64,000 nt of DNA from DATCBF01 sp964401995 (GCA_964401995.1 CAYOAP010000007.1:62001-126000); one strand, 5' to 3'; counted from the stretch's first letter, positions 32,904 to 41,762 are shown. Notes: generated by a model not told the origin, from the letters alone. Translations and numbers: made by a program.

Positions 32904-34016
32904 CTACCCGGACGCACTCTCCTGTAACTGCTTCTCGGTTGCGCTGTGCTCGAGCTCGCCGCAGACCGGGCAGCCCGGCTCCGGCACGACTGCCTCGCGT
33001 TTGACCTCCATCGTCCGCAGGTCGTAGATGTGGGCGACGCCGAGGGTCGATGCCTCGCAGAGCCCGGTGATGTGGTGCATCACGTCGAGCCCGACCTGGC
33101 CGCCGATCAGCCCGCAGGCCGGGCCGAGCGTCGCCGCCGGGGACGGTTTCGCCCGCTGCTCCTCGATGACGAGGTCGAAGAGCGGGTAGTCGCGGCGGTA
33201 GGCAGCTTCCTGGCAGGCGAAGCAACCCGTTTTCCCCGGCACGTAGAGCGGCCCGACCCGCGCCACCGGCGGGAAGTGGCTCATCGTGATGTAGGGGATG
33301 CCGGCCTCGAAGCAGGCCGAGTTGCACCAGCGCTCGATCTCGTGCGCGGGCCAGTCGGCGGCGTCGATCACGATGTCGGCGCCGGCGATGAACTCGGCGA
33401 GCTCGGCCTCGCTCTCGAGCCGTTTCGCCGTCGCCTTGATCTTCATCGCCGAGTTGAAGGCGCCCAGCCGTTCGGCGGCGGCCTCGGCCTTGAGCCGGCC
33501 GATGTCGGACTCGGTATAGAGGATCTGGCGGTTGAGGTTGCTGACCTCGACCCGGTCGCCGTCGACCAGCCACATCTCGCCGACACCAGTGCAGGCCAGG
33601 GCCCAGGCGGCCCAGCCGCCGAGCCCGCCGACCCCCAGCACCGCGAGCTTCGCCCCGCGCAGCCGGTCCTGGCACTGCGATGGGGTGGACCCGTTGCTGC
33701 CGATGTCGCTGAAGTAGCGCAGCTGGCGATCGAAACGGGCCATCTCGGCCGCCGGCACGAGGTCGTCGTCGGCCCCGTCCTCAAGCAGCTCCAGCTCCTG
33801 CAGCTGGGAGATCAGCTCGGCGACTTTCTCAGCGCCGAAGCGAGCCTCCAGCTGCTCGCGCGAGTGCTCGCCGTCAAAGCCGGCAAGGAGCTGGCGCTGC
33901 TCCTCGTCGGGTTTCTCGACGCGGATGTCGTTCCCGGCACTTGCCCGCATCAAATACAGATCGCCGCCCGGCATCTCGACCAGTTCGGTCGTTCGTTTTA
34001 TCCGCGGCCTTTTCAT
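32904..34016 (-). CDS. E1/ThiF-like adenylating enzyme with N-terminal peptide-clamp-like domain
   Basis: 370 residues. Residues about 15-85 look like a PqqD/RRE-type winged helix (EEQRQLLAGFDGEHSREQLEARFG), the leader-peptide binder found in RiPP enzymes. Residues about 125-370 form an E1-like domain: nucleotide loop GVGGLGGWAAWALA, the DGDRVEVSNLNRQ ATP/Mg site, and zinc pairs CFAC and CPVC. Members adenylate a C-terminal carboxylate, as in ThiF, MoeB or MccB. ATG 34016 has no ribosome site but overlaps a tiny ORF stop (TGATG). No YcaO or sulfur-carrier gene is nearby, so the partner is unknown. Confidence 0.82.
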   Translation of the reverse strand: MKRPRIKRTTELVEMPGGDLYLMRASAGNDIRVEKPDEEQRQLLAGFDGEHSREQLEARFGAEKVAELISQLQELELLEDGADDDLVPAAEMARFDRQLRYFSDIGSNGSTPSQCQDRLRGAKLAVLGVGGLGGWAAWALACTGVGEMWLVDGDRVEVSNLNRQILYTESDIGRLKAEAAAERLGAFNSAMKIKATAKRLESEAELAEFIAGADIVIDAADWPAHEIERWCNSACFEAGIPYITMSHFPPVARVGPLYVPGKTGCFACQEAAYRRDYPLFDLVIEEQRAKPSPAATLGPACGLIGGQVGLDVMHHITGLCEASTLGVAHIYDLRTMEVKREAVVPEPGCPVCGELEHSATEKQLQESASG

Positions 34017-34075
34017 CAGCCCAGCTTGCGGATCGAAATCGATGGAATCAGGCGCTTTGTCTGACTGATCTTCAC
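34016..34075 (-). CDS. Tiny ORF of 19 codons, possible leader or precursor peptide
   Basis: From GTG 34075 it encodes MKISQTKRLIPSISIRKLG, basic and ending in Gly, and its TGA overlaps the E1-like ATG. Its own GTG overlaps the stop of a 27-codon ORF. Whether it is a translational-coupling leader, a peptide substrate or chance cannot be decided from sequence. Confidence 0.3.
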   Translation of the reverse strand: MKISQTKRLIPSISIRKLG

Positions 34076-34155
34076 CCTCTGCTCATCCCCCTTGAATCCC
34101 CGGTATCGGCCTTTGGAACAGGCTCCGCAGCCGCCAGTGGTTTAGACCCATGCAT
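34072..34155 (-). CDS. Tiny ORF of 27 codons upstream of the E1-like gene
   Basis: ATG 34155 to TGA 34072, peptide beginning MHGSKPLAAAEPVPKADTGD, no ribosome site and no cysteine. It overlaps the following 19-codon ORF as GTGA, making a chain of three coupled frames with the E1-like gene. Low confidence as a real gene. Confidence 0.2.
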   Translation of the reverse strand: MHGSKPLAAAEPVPKADTGDSRGMSRG

Positions 34156-34281
34156 TGTGTCGATCGGTTTCGACTAATCGAAAAGGGCGACATATCCAGG
34201 GGGTTTTCGCTTTTGCCCGACCAATGAAGCCAATACGATTGGAGTGATCAAGCTGCTGCAAAACGAACGGAGGAATTCGCT

Positions 34282-34908
34282 TTGGCCCCTAAGACGAACA
34301 GCAAGAACAAGACGAAAATCCGGGAGATCGTCGACCAGCAGCTGGTGAAGGCTCTGGCCCATCCGCTGCGGGCGCAGATCCTGGCGATCCTCAACGAAAG
34401 GGTCGCCAGCCCCAACGAGCTTTCGCAGGAGCTGGGAGAGGGGCTGAGCCAGGTCAGCTACCACGTCAAAGTCCTGCGCGATTACGAGTGCATCGAGCTG
34501 GTCAAGACCGAGCCGCGCCGCGGCGCCGTCGAGCACTACTACCGCGGGATGAAACGCTCGTTCCTCAACGACGTGAATTGGGAGGGCCTCTCGCCTTCGG
34601 CGAAGGAGGGAATCTCAGTCGCTGGGGTGCGGATGATCATGAGCGAGGCGATCGGGGCGCTAGGGGCCGGCACCTTCGATGCCCGTGACGACTCACACCT
34701 GAGTTGCACGCCGGTGATCGTCGACGAGCAAGGCTGGGGCGAGCTCTCAGCCGTTCTCGCCACCGCTTTGGAGCAGGTGCTCGACATCCAGGCCAAGAGC
34801 GCCGGCCGCCTGGCCGAGGCTCAGGCCAACGGGATTCCCGCCACGGTGGCGATCCTCGGCTTCGAATCTCCCGCTGCGGTAAAGAAGGACGAGGGCGAGA
34901 AGGCCTAG
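34282..34908 (+). CDS. ArsR-type winged-helix transcriptional regulator
   Basis: 208 residues. The N-terminal winged helix has VKALAHPLRAQILAILNERVASPNELSQELG and the recognition segment LSQVSYHVKVLRDYECIELVKTEPRRGAVEHYY. The C-terminal half is an unassigned helical effector region. TTG 34282 follows GGAGG with 8-base spacing, a clear choice. It is divergent from the E1-like gene, with the 27-codon ORF between, and could regulate it. Its TAG overlaps the convergent stop in the palindrome CCTAGG. Confidence 0.85.
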   Translation: MAPKTNSKNKTKIREIVDQQLVKALAHPLRAQILAILNERVASPNELSQELGEGLSQVSYHVKVLRDYECIELVKTEPRRGAVEHYYRGMKRSFLNDVNWEGLSPSAKEGISVAGVRMIMSEAIGALGAGTFDARDDSHLSCTPVIVDEQGWGELSAVLATALEQVLDIQAKSAGRLAEAQANGIPATVAILGFESPAAVKKDEGEKA

Positions 34909-35594
34909 GCCGAGAGCGCCTTCGCGCGCTCGAAGACCGAGTCCAGCATCGGCTCGGTCAGCCGCCCGGTGAAGGTGTTCTGCTGGCTGGGGTGGTAGCA
35001 GCCCAAGAGCTGCCACCGCCCCAGCGCAGCTTCCGCGCCGTGGCCGAACTTCGGTTTCGGGCTGGGGATCTTGCCGCCGGTGGCCGCGGCCGCGCGCAGC
35101 ACCCCGTCCCAGGCGAAGCCGCCGAGGGCGACGATCGTGCGGCACTGGCCGAGCAGCTCCAGCTCTCTCTCTAGATAAGGGAGGCAGTTGTCGCGCTCGC
35201 CCGGGGCCGGCTTGTTGGCGGGCGGCGCGCAGCGCACCACCGCCGTCACGTAGGCGTCGGACAGGCGCAGCCCGTCGTCGCGGTGCTCGGCCTGCGGCTG
35301 ATTCGCGTAGCCGGCCCGGTGCAGGGCGGCGTAGAGCCAGTCGCCGGAGCGGTCGCCGGTGAACATCCGCCCGGTGCGGTTCGCCCCGTGGGCGGCCGGC
35401 GCCAGCCCGACGATCGCCAGCCGTGCCCCGGGATCGCCGAAGCCGCTCAGCGGCCGCGCCCAGTAGTCCTGGCCCCGGTAGCGGCGGGGCGGGTCGGCGG
35501 CCGATGCCTCTCGCCACTCGACTAGCCGCGGGCAAAGCCGGCAGCCGTGGATCTCGGCGGCGAGCGAGTCCATAGGCTTGCGCGTCTTGCTCAT
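34905..35594 (-). CDS. Uracil-DNA glycosylase, UdgB-like (family 5)
   Basis: About 229 residues. N-terminal GCRLCPRLVEWR gives two iron-sulfur cysteines and later VVRCAPPANKP and LLGCYHPS supply the others. The active-site block is GLAPAAHGANRTGRMFTGD, with Ala where family 4 has acidic residues, which marks family 5, and the final loop is HPSQQNTFTGRL. Removes uracil and related bases from DNA. ATG 35594 or 35573 are the plausible starts; the frame beyond overlaps the divergent lipoprotein. Confidence 0.85.
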   Translation of the reverse strand: MSKTRKPMDSLAAEIHGCRLCPRLVEWREASAADPPRRYRGQDYWARPLSGFGDPGARLAIVGLAPAAHGANRTGRMFTGDRSGDWLYAALHRAGYANQPQAEHRDDGLRLSDAYVTAVVRCAPPANKPAPGERDNCLPYLERELELLGQCRTIVALGGFAWDGVLRAAAATGGKIPSPKPKFGHGAEAALGRWQLLGCYHPSQQNTFTGRLTEPMLDSVFERAKALSA

Positions 35595-35610
35595 CACACG
35601 GAAACGAATC

Positions 35611-36147
35611 ATGTTTGCCCTCTGCGCCGTATTTGCCCTCGCCCTCTGCGGCTGTGGCGGCAAGGGCGGCAGCTCGGCGACCGAGAGCGAAAAGGCCGGC
35701 GATGTCGAGGTCCTCAACGCGGCCCTCTCCCAGGAGCTGACCGCGGTCGACGCCTACAGCCACGGCCTGCCGCTACTGCACGGCGAAGCGCTCGCCGTCG
35801 CCCGCCAGTTCCGGACCCAGGAGCAGGAACACGCCGATGGCATCACCCGCTCGATCCGCGGCCTCGGCGGCGCCACCGAAGTCGAAAAGAACCCGCTCGA
35901 CTACAGCGGGCTCAAAACCAAGGCCGACTTCTTCTCCCTCGCCTACGACGAGGAGAACGCTCTGATCGCCTTCTATATGAACGCGATCCCCAAGCTGGAG
36001 ACGAGCGGGCCGCGCTCGATGCTGGCCGCGATCGCCGCCAACGAGGCTCAGCACCTGGTCGTCATCCGCCAGGCGCTCGGCGCCCGTCCCGACGAGCTCG
36101 TCCCCGAGGCGTTTGAGACCGGCGAGGCGCCGCCGCCGGAACCGTAG
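35611..36147 (+). CDS. Ferritin-like lipoprotein
   Basis: 178 residues. ATG 35611 begins a short lipoprotein signal peptide with lipobox ALCGC, then a Gly/Ser linker. The mature part is a four-helix bundle with metal-ligand-like residues: QELTAVDAY, TQEQEHADGI, YDEENALIAFY and ANEAQHLVVI, the E...ExxH pattern of ferritin-like domains. Such proteins are exported and may handle iron or oxidants. Followed after 14 bases by an MMPL transporter. Confidence 0.82.
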   Translation: MFALCAVFALALCGCGGKGGSSATESEKAGDVEVLNAALSQELTAVDAYSHGLPLLHGEALAVARQFRTQEQEHADGITRSIRGLGGATEVEKNPLDYSGLKTKADFFSLAYDEENALIAFYMNAIPKLETSGPRSMLAAIAANEAQHLVVIRQALGARPDELVPEAFETGEAPPPEP

Positions 36148-36161
36148 GGCATGATGCCCGC

Positions 36162-38411
36162 ATGACCGCCCCGCTTTACGCGATCGGCCGCTTCTGCTCG
36201 CGGCACCACTACCCGACGATCGCGCTCTGGCTGATCGCCGCCGTGGTCCTGGTCATCGCCGGCCAGGCCTCGGGCGACAAGACCAACGACAACCTCACCC
36301 TCCCCGGCACCGACTCGACCAAGGCGACCGAACTGCTGGAAGACAACCTGCCCCAGCAGGCCTACGGCAGCAACCCGCTGGCCTTCGAGGCGCGCGAAGG
36401 GTCGCTGACCGAACCGAAATACGCGGCGACGATCGAAAAGGCGGTCAAGCGGCTGGAATCGATGCACGAGGTCAACTCGGCGGTCAGCCCGCTGACCCCG
36501 GCGGGCGCCAGCTTCCTCAGCCAGGACAAACGGGTCGCCTACATCCCGGTGGTCCTCGGCGTCAGCCCGGCGGAATTGACCGAGGAGCAGGCCGAAGCCG
36601 TGCTCGCCGCCGCCGACCCGGCCGCAGCGGCCGGGCTCAAGACCTCCGTCGGCGGCTACGTCGGCAGCCAGCTCTCCAAGCCCGACACCGGCGTCAGCGA
36701 CGCGATCGGGATCGCCGCCGCAATTGTGATCCTGCTCTTCGCCTTCGGCACGGCGACGGCGATGGTGATGCCGATCGCCTCCGCCGTGATCGGCCTCGCC
36801 TGCGCTCTCTCGATCATCCGCCTGCTGGAGAACGTGATCCAGGTGCCGAGTGTGGCCTCGACCCTGGCGACGATGATCGGCCTCGGGGTCGGGATCGACT
36901 ACGCGCTCTTCATCGTCACCCGCCACAAACTCCAGCTCGGCGAAGGGATGGAGCTGCGCGAGTCGATCGCCCGCGCCACCGCGACCGCCGGCGGCGCCGT
37001 CGTCTTCGCCGGCTTCACCGTCGTCATCGCGCTCTGCTCGCTCGCCTTCGCCGGGATCCCGCTGGTCAGCACCCTCGGCGTCACCGCGGCGATCGCCGTC
37101 GTCATCGCGGTCCTCGCCGCCGCCACCCTGCTGCCGGCGATGCTCGGCGCGCTCGGCCCCCACATCAACTCGCTGCGGGTCCAGATCGGCAAGGCCCATC
37201 CCGACGACCAGGAAGAGGCGCGTGGCTGGACCCGCTGGGCGCAGGGGGTCGCCAACCGGCCCTGGCGCTCGGCGATCGCCGCCCTGCTCGTCCTCGTCGT
37301 GCTCGCGATCCCGATCTTCCAGCTCGAGCTCGGCCAGAACGATCTCAGCGCCCTGCCGAAGTCGACCACCGCGCGCCAGAACTACGACTCGCTGACCCAG
37401 GGCTTCGGCCCCGGCGTCAACGGCCCGCTGCTGATCGCGGCCAAGTTCAAGACCGCCGAAGAGGCCAAATTGAGCCTGCCGGTGATCGAGAAGCAGGTCG
37501 CCGGCGCCCCTGACGTCGACGCGGTCTCGCCGGCGACCCTCGACAAGCAGGGGACGGTGGCGGTCTTCACGGCGATCTCGAAATCGGCGCCCTGGGCCGA
37601 CGAGACCGTCTCGCTCGTCGAAGAACTGCGCGAGACGACGATCCCGACCGCGGTGAAGAAGACCGGCGGCGCCGCCTACGTCGGCGGCCAGACCGCCGGC
37701 TACATCGACCTCGCCACCCAGATCGGCGACAAGCTGCCGCTGATGATCGCGATCGTCGTCGCCCTCAGCTTCCTCGTCCTGCTGATCGCCTTCCGCTCGC
37801 TGCTGGTGCCGATCAAGGCGGCGGCGATGAACCTGATCTCGGTCGCCGCCGCCTACGGCGTCGTCACCGCGGTCTTCCAGCTCGGCTGGGGCTCCTCGCT
37901 GATCGGGCTCGACCACCCGATCCCGATCGTCAGCTTCGTGCCGCTGCTGATGTTCGCGATCCTCTTCGGGCTCTCGATGGACTACGAGGTCTTCCTCCTG
38001 ACCCAGATGCGGGAGCACTTCAAACAAAATGGCGACGAGCACCGCGCCGTCGTCGAAGGCCTCGCCAACACCGGCCGGGTGATCACCTCGGCGGCGGCGA
38101 TCATGGTCTGCGTCTTCACCAGCTTCGTCCTCAACGGCAACCCGATCGTCAAGGAGTTCGGCGTCGGCCTCGCGGTGGCGATCGCGATCGACTCGACCCT
38201 GGTCCGCTGCCTGCTGGTCCCCGCGGTGATGGTCCTGCTTGGCAAGCGCGCCTGGTGGATGCCGCGCTGGATGGAGCGCTTCGTCCCCCACATCAGCATC
38301 GAGGGCGAGGAGTACTTCGCCGCCCGCGACGCCAAACTCGCCGCCGACGGGCCTAAAAGTGACCGTATAGGCGACTCATCGGCCCGTCGACCCTCGGAGG
38401 GGGGTGAGTGA
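36162..38411 (+). CDS. MMPL family RND transporter
   Basis: 749-residue inner-membrane exporter with the duplicated RND layout: helix 1, an extracytoplasmic domain (about 35-185), helices 2-6 (including GLGVGIDYALFIVTRH with the proton-relay GxxxDY motif), a second extracytoplasmic domain (about 395-540), helices 7-12 (with ILFGLSMDYEVFLLTQ) and a soluble tail. MMPL proteins move lipids, hopanoids or envelope precursors; substrate unknown. Its 3' end overlaps pgsA by 8 bases, suggesting a membrane-lipid context. Confidence 0.9.
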   Translation: MTAPLYAIGRFCSRHHYPTIALWLIAAVVLVIAGQASGDKTNDNLTLPGTDSTKATELLEDNLPQQAYGSNPLAFEAREGSLTEPKYAATIEKAVKRLESMHEVNSAVSPLTPAGASFLSQDKRVAYIPVVLGVSPAELTEEQAEAVLAAADPAAAAGLKTSVGGYVGSQLSKPDTGVSDAIGIAAAIVILLFAFGTATAMVMPIASAVIGLACALSIIRLLENVIQVPSVASTLATMIGLGVGIDYALFIVTRHKLQLGEGMELRESIARATATAGGAVVFAGFTVVIALCSLAFAGIPLVSTLGVTAAIAVVIAVLAAATLLPAMLGALGPHINSLRVQIGKAHPDDQEEARGWTRWAQGVANRPWRSAIAALLVLVVLAIPIFQLELGQNDLSALPKSTTARQNYDSLTQGFGPGVNGPLLIAAKFKTAEEAKLSLPVIEKQVAGAPDVDAVSPATLDKQGTVAVFTAISKSAPWADETVSLVEELRETTIPTAVKKTGGAAYVGGQTAGYIDLATQIGDKLPLMIAIVVALSFLVLLIAFRSLLVPIKAAAMNLISVAAAYGVVTAVFQLGWGSSLIGLDHPIPIVSFVPLLMFAILFGLSMDYEVFLLTQMREHFKQNGDEHRAVVEGLANTGRVITSAAAIMVCVFTSFVLNGNPIVKEFGVGLAVAIAIDSTLVRCLLVPAVMVLLGKRAWWMPRWMERFVPHISIEGEEYFAARDAKLAADGPKSDRIGDSSARRPSEGGE

Positions 38412-38988
38412 GCGGGTGTTTCCGCTCAACCTGCCTAATGCGCTGACGCTTCTGCGCATCCTTGCGGTGCCGGTCGTCGTCGTCGCCCTGCTCGGCGAGA
38501 CGCCCAACGGCGATGCCCTCGCCGCCGCCGTCTTCGCCCTCGCCGCCGCCACCGACGGCCTCGACGGCTACTTCGCCCGCTCCCGCGACGCCGTCACTAA
38601 CTTCGGCAAGCTGATGGATCCGATCGCCGACAAGCTGCTGATCACCGCGGCGCTGGTCTCACTCGTCTCGCTGCACCGGCTCGACGCCTGGGTGGCGATG
38701 GTGATCATCGCCCGCGAGTTCGCCGTCACCGTGATGCGGGCGATCGCCGCCGAGCGCGGCGTCGTGATCGCCGCCAGCTGGCTCGGCAAGGTGAAGACAG
38801 TGCTGCAGATCGCCGCCGTGATCGCCCTGATCGCGACCAACCCGGCGCCGGTCTGGGTCAACGTCCTCGTCTACATCGCCCTGGCGGCGACGGTGATCAG
38901 CGGCGCCGACTACTTCTTCGGCCTGCGCAAGCGCTTCGAGGAAGATCAGGCGGCGCGGGCGGCGGTGAAGGCGAAGCCGACGAGCTAA
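38404..38988 (+). CDS. pgsA: CDP-diacylglycerol-glycerol-3-phosphate 3-phosphatidyltransferase
   Basis: Makes phosphatidylglycerol phosphate, the first step to PG and cardiolipin. The CDP-alcohol phosphotransferase motif is complete: DGLDGYFARSRDAVTNFGK then LMDPIADK, holding the four metal-binding aspartates. N-terminal LNLPNALTLLRILAVPVVV is the usual amphipathic/transmembrane start. 194 residues from GTG 38404. Its TAA shares two bases with the convergent folE2 stop. Confidence 0.92.
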   Translation: MSERVFPLNLPNALTLLRILAVPVVVVALLGETPNGDALAAAVFALAAATDGLDGYFARSRDAVTNFGKLMDPIADKLLITAALVSLVSLHRLDAWVAMVIIAREFAVTVMRAIAAERGVVIAASWLGKVKTVLQIAAVIALIATNPAPVWVNVLVYIALAATVISGADYFFGLRKRFEEDQAARAAVKAKPTS

Positions 38989-39989
38989 GCGCTCGGCGGC
39001 GCTTCCAGCCACTCGCGCATCGTCAGGTGGCGGCTCTGGGCCTCGCCGCCGCCAAGCTCGGCGCCGAGGTCGCCGAGCAGCCCGTAGCGCTCGGCGACGA
39101 CGTTGTGGCGGTGGATCGTCTCCAGGTTCTCCTGGCGCGCCATCACGAACGCCCCGGCCGGCAGGTCGGGGTAGTCCTCGACCACGCGGCGCACCATCTC
39201 GCGCACGCAGTCCTCGACGAAGCGGGGCTGTTCGTGCGCCTTGGCGACGACGGCCAGCTCGTCCGGGCGCTTCATCAGCTCGTAGATCTCCGAGCTCATC
39301 GACTGCTCGACGATCCGCAGCAGCTCCGGCGCGTCGATCCAGGCCGGGCCGCCCTCGGGGCAGCCGATGTGGAGGGTGCCGATGCCGCGCTGGTTGTGGG
39401 TCGCGATCGGCACCGCCTCGATCACGCGCTCGATCTGCTCGCCGTCGAAGCCCTGCTCGGCGAGCCGTTCGCGGGCGAGGCCGGCGACCATCTCCTGGGC
39501 GCAGGGGCAGGCGGTCATGCCCTGGGCCTGGACCCCGGTCAAGGTCCGCGTCCCGCGCTCGGAGGCGACCGCGGTGCCGAAGAGCACGTAGATCTCCTGG
39601 GTCCGCTGCCCGGTCGCCGGGGTCGAGACGGTCTCGGGGTAGCGCGCGGTGACCGAGACCTCGGCCCGCATCCCGCCCTGGCGCTCACGCACCTTCTCGG
39701 CGATGTGGGCGGCGAGGATCTCGGCCCGGAAGGCCTCGCTGAGCACGACCTCGTCGATCGCCTCGCCGACGATTTCCTCGAAGCGGGACATGTGGACGCC
39801 GGCCTGGCGCGCATTGAGGTCGACGAAGCACTCGAAGTTGGCGTAAAAGAGGTTCTCGGCCTCGCCCGCCTTGACCCGGATCACCTTCTCGACCCCGGTG
39901 ACGCCGACCCGCGAGAGGCTGACCTGGGTCGCCGGGACCGAGGACTGCACGTCGGGGGCGGAGGGGGAGAAGGTCGTCTGGCTCGCCAT
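38985..39989 (-). CDS. folE2: GTP cyclohydrolase FolE2 (type IB)
   Basis: Converts GTP to 7,8-dihydroneopterin triphosphate for folate synthesis. 334 residues with FolE2 hallmarks: QVSLSRVGVTGVEKVIRV at the N-terminus, FECFVDLNARQAGVHMSRF, catalytic-cysteine region GMTACPCAQEM, and THNQRGIGTLHIG. FolE2 works with metals other than zinc and often replaces FolE under zinc limitation. No zinc-uptake repressor site was recognised in the 5' gap. It is divergent from the sigma factor gene. Confidence 0.95.
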   Translation of the reverse strand: MASQTTFSPSAPDVQSSVPATQVSLSRVGVTGVEKVIRVKAGEAENLFYANFECFVDLNARQAGVHMSRFEEIVGEAIDEVVLSEAFRAEILAAHIAEKVRERQGGMRAEVSVTARYPETVSTPATGQRTQEIYVLFGTAVASERGTRTLTGVQAQGMTACPCAQEMVAGLARERLAEQGFDGEQIERVIEAVPIATHNQRGIGTLHIGCPEGGPAWIDAPELLRIVEQSMSSEIYELMKRPDELAVVAKAHEQPRFVEDCVREMVRRVVEDYPDLPAGAFVMARQENLETIHRHNVVAERYGLLGDLGAELGGGEAQSRHLTMREWLEAPPSA

Positions 39990-40218
39990 CGGCTTATGAA
40001 GAGTAAGGAACTGGAAGCGCCGGCGAGCGGCCGCCTTCGCATTTGAAAGAGATCTTCTGCCTATACTTCGCCGAGCTGGAGCATTAGGGCCGGCTCCCCG
40101 GGGATGGGGTCAGGGTGACAGTGGAGGCTGTGAAATCGAACCGTTAGAGACGGTCCCGCAGGGGCTGGATCAGGATTCGGGTGGGGCGTCCTTCGAGGAC
40201 TCCGAAGAGCTGCGAGGT

Positions 40219-41274
40219 TTGATCGCGCTCGGCCGCGAGCACGGCTACCTCACCTTCGAGCGGATCGCCTCGACGCTGGAGGAGGTCGAGGTGACCAAGG
40301 AGCAGGTCTCCGGCCTGCACGCCCACCTGGTCGAGCACGGCGTCGAAGTGATCGCCGAGGACGGCGTCACCGCCTACAAAGAAGAACAGCGCGGGGCGGA
40401 CTCGTCCAGCAGCCAGTCGAAGAAATCGGACCTCGACCTGACCGTCGAGCCCAGCCTCGACTCGCTGCGCCTGTACCTGCGATCGATCGGCAAGGTCGAG
40501 CTGCTGACCGCCGAACAGGAGGTCGAACTGGCGAAGCGGATCGAGCGCGGCGACATGCTGGCCAAGCGTCAAATGGTCGAGGCCAACCTGCGCCTCGTCG
40601 TCTCGATCGCCAAAGGCTATTTGGGCCGCGGCCTGAGCTTCCTCGACCTGATCCAGGAGGGCTCGCTGGGCCTGATCCGGGCGGTCGAGAAGTTCGACTA
40701 TCGCCGCGGCTACAAGTTCTCCACCTATGCCACCTGGTGGATCCGCCAGGCGGTGACCAGGGCGATCGCCGACAAGGCGCGGACGATCCGCATCCCGGTC
40801 CACATGGTCGAGAAACTGAACCGGGTTGCCCACGTCGAGCGCCAGCTCGTGCAGCGGCTCGGCCGCGAGCCGGAGCCGCACGAGATCGCCGCCGAACTGC
40901 GCTGGTCGGTCGGCGACGTCCGCGACGTGCTGCGGGTCGCGCAGCTGCCGGTTTCACTGGAGAAACCGGTCGGCGACGAGGATGAATCCGAGCTCGGCGA
41001 CTTCGTCGCCGACGACGATGTCGCCGAGCCCTTCGAGGAGGCCAGCGAGCACCTGCAGAAAGAGGGCGTGCGCAAAGCGCTGGAAGCGCTGCCCGACCGC
41101 GAGCGCCAGGTGATCGAACTTCGCTACGGACTCTCCGGCCTGGAGCCGCTGACGCTCGAGGAAGTGGGCCGCACCTTCGGCGTCACCCGCGAGCGGATCC
41201 GCCAGATCGAGAACAACACGCTGAAAAAACTGAAGCGCCTGCCCGAGGCGCAGATGCTGCGCGAAGCGAGCTAG
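40219..41274 (+). CDS. rpoD: Primary RNA polymerase sigma factor (sigma-70), 5' end disrupted
   Basis: Region 1.1 (ALGREHGYLTFERIASTLEE), 1.2 (DSLRLYLRSIGKVELLT), 2 (FDYRRGYKFSTYATWWIRQ), 3 and 4.2 (VTRERIRQIENNTLKKLK) are all present, as in a housekeeping sigma. TTG 40219 is the only canonical start in frame, yet acidic, natural-looking coding continues upstream to about 40133 without a start. A GTG at 40115 in another frame would give MTVEAVK, joining the main frame as IEPLETV if one A were added at 40133-40135. I suspect a one-base deletion, sequencing error or slippage. Confidence 0.9.
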   Translation: MIALGREHGYLTFERIASTLEEVEVTKEQVSGLHAHLVEHGVEVIAEDGVTAYKEEQRGADSSSSQSKKSDLDLTVEPSLDSLRLYLRSIGKVELLTAEQEVELAKRIERGDMLAKRQMVEANLRLVVSIAKGYLGRGLSFLDLIQEGSLGLIRAVEKFDYRRGYKFSTYATWWIRQAVTRAIADKARTIRIPVHMVEKLNRVAHVERQLVQRLGREPEPHEIAAELRWSVGDVRDVLRVAQLPVSLEKPVGDEDESELGDFVADDDVAEPFEEASEHLQKEGVRKALEALPDRERQVIELRYGLSGLEPLTLEEVGRTFGVTRERIRQIENNTLKKLKRLPEAQMLREAS

Positions 41275-41729
41275 CGCGGCTCCAGCACGAAGACCGCGAT
41301 CTCGCGGTCGGTCCTCGCCTCGTAGTCGTCGAAGCCCGAGTACTGCTGGTTGATCCTGCGCCAGAGCTCGGCCCGCTCCTCGCCCTCGGCGACCCGGGCC
41401 CGCACCGGGCGCCGCTTGCGGCCGATCTCGACCTCGGCCTCCGGGTTCGCCTTCAGGTTCAGCGACCAGGCCGGGGTCTTGCTGTGGCCGGCGTTGGAGC
41501 CGATCACGACCTGGCGCTCGCCGTCGGCGAGGTAGACGACCGGCGCCGTGCGCTGCTGCCCCGATTTGCGCCCGGTCGTGGTCAGCAGCAGCACCGGCGA
41601 GCCGGCCAGGCTGCCGCCGATGCGGCCACCGCTGAGCCGGTAGAGCGGGATGTTGAGCTTGCCGGTCCAGCGCAGCCCGGTCGCCCCGATCGAGGTCGAC
41701 ATCTTGGTGTAGAAGCGGTCGCTCGGCAC
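41271..41729 (-). CDS. DDN-like nitroreductase/quinone reductase family protein
   Basis: 152 residues of the split-barrel DUF385 family, with LLLTTTGRKSGQQRTAPVVYL and the downstream VIGSNAGHSKTPAWSLNLKANP block that binds the deazaflavin F420 in mycobacterial Ddn. This suggests F420-dependent reduction of quinones, though binding is inferred from family. Its stop overlaps that of the sigma factor within CTAG. Confidence 0.86.
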   Translation of the reverse strand: MPSDRFYTKMSTSIGATGLRWTGKLNIPLYRLSGGRIGGSLAGSPVLLLTTTGRKSGQQRTAPVVYLADGERQVVIGSNAGHSKTPAWSLNLKANPEAEVEIGRKRRPVRARVAEGEERAELWRRINQQYSGFDDYEARTDREIAVFVLEPR

Positions 41730-41762
41730 GGCGCGAGTATCGCAGGCTCTAGAGTGGCGTCA

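Noticed and set aside
40018..40031. GCCGGCGAGCGG upstream of the sigma gene, matching the tRNA-Thr attachment repeat
   Set aside because: Only 12 bases agree, in GC-rich DNA, and the rest of the T arm and anticodon region is absent, so it is not a third attachment site.
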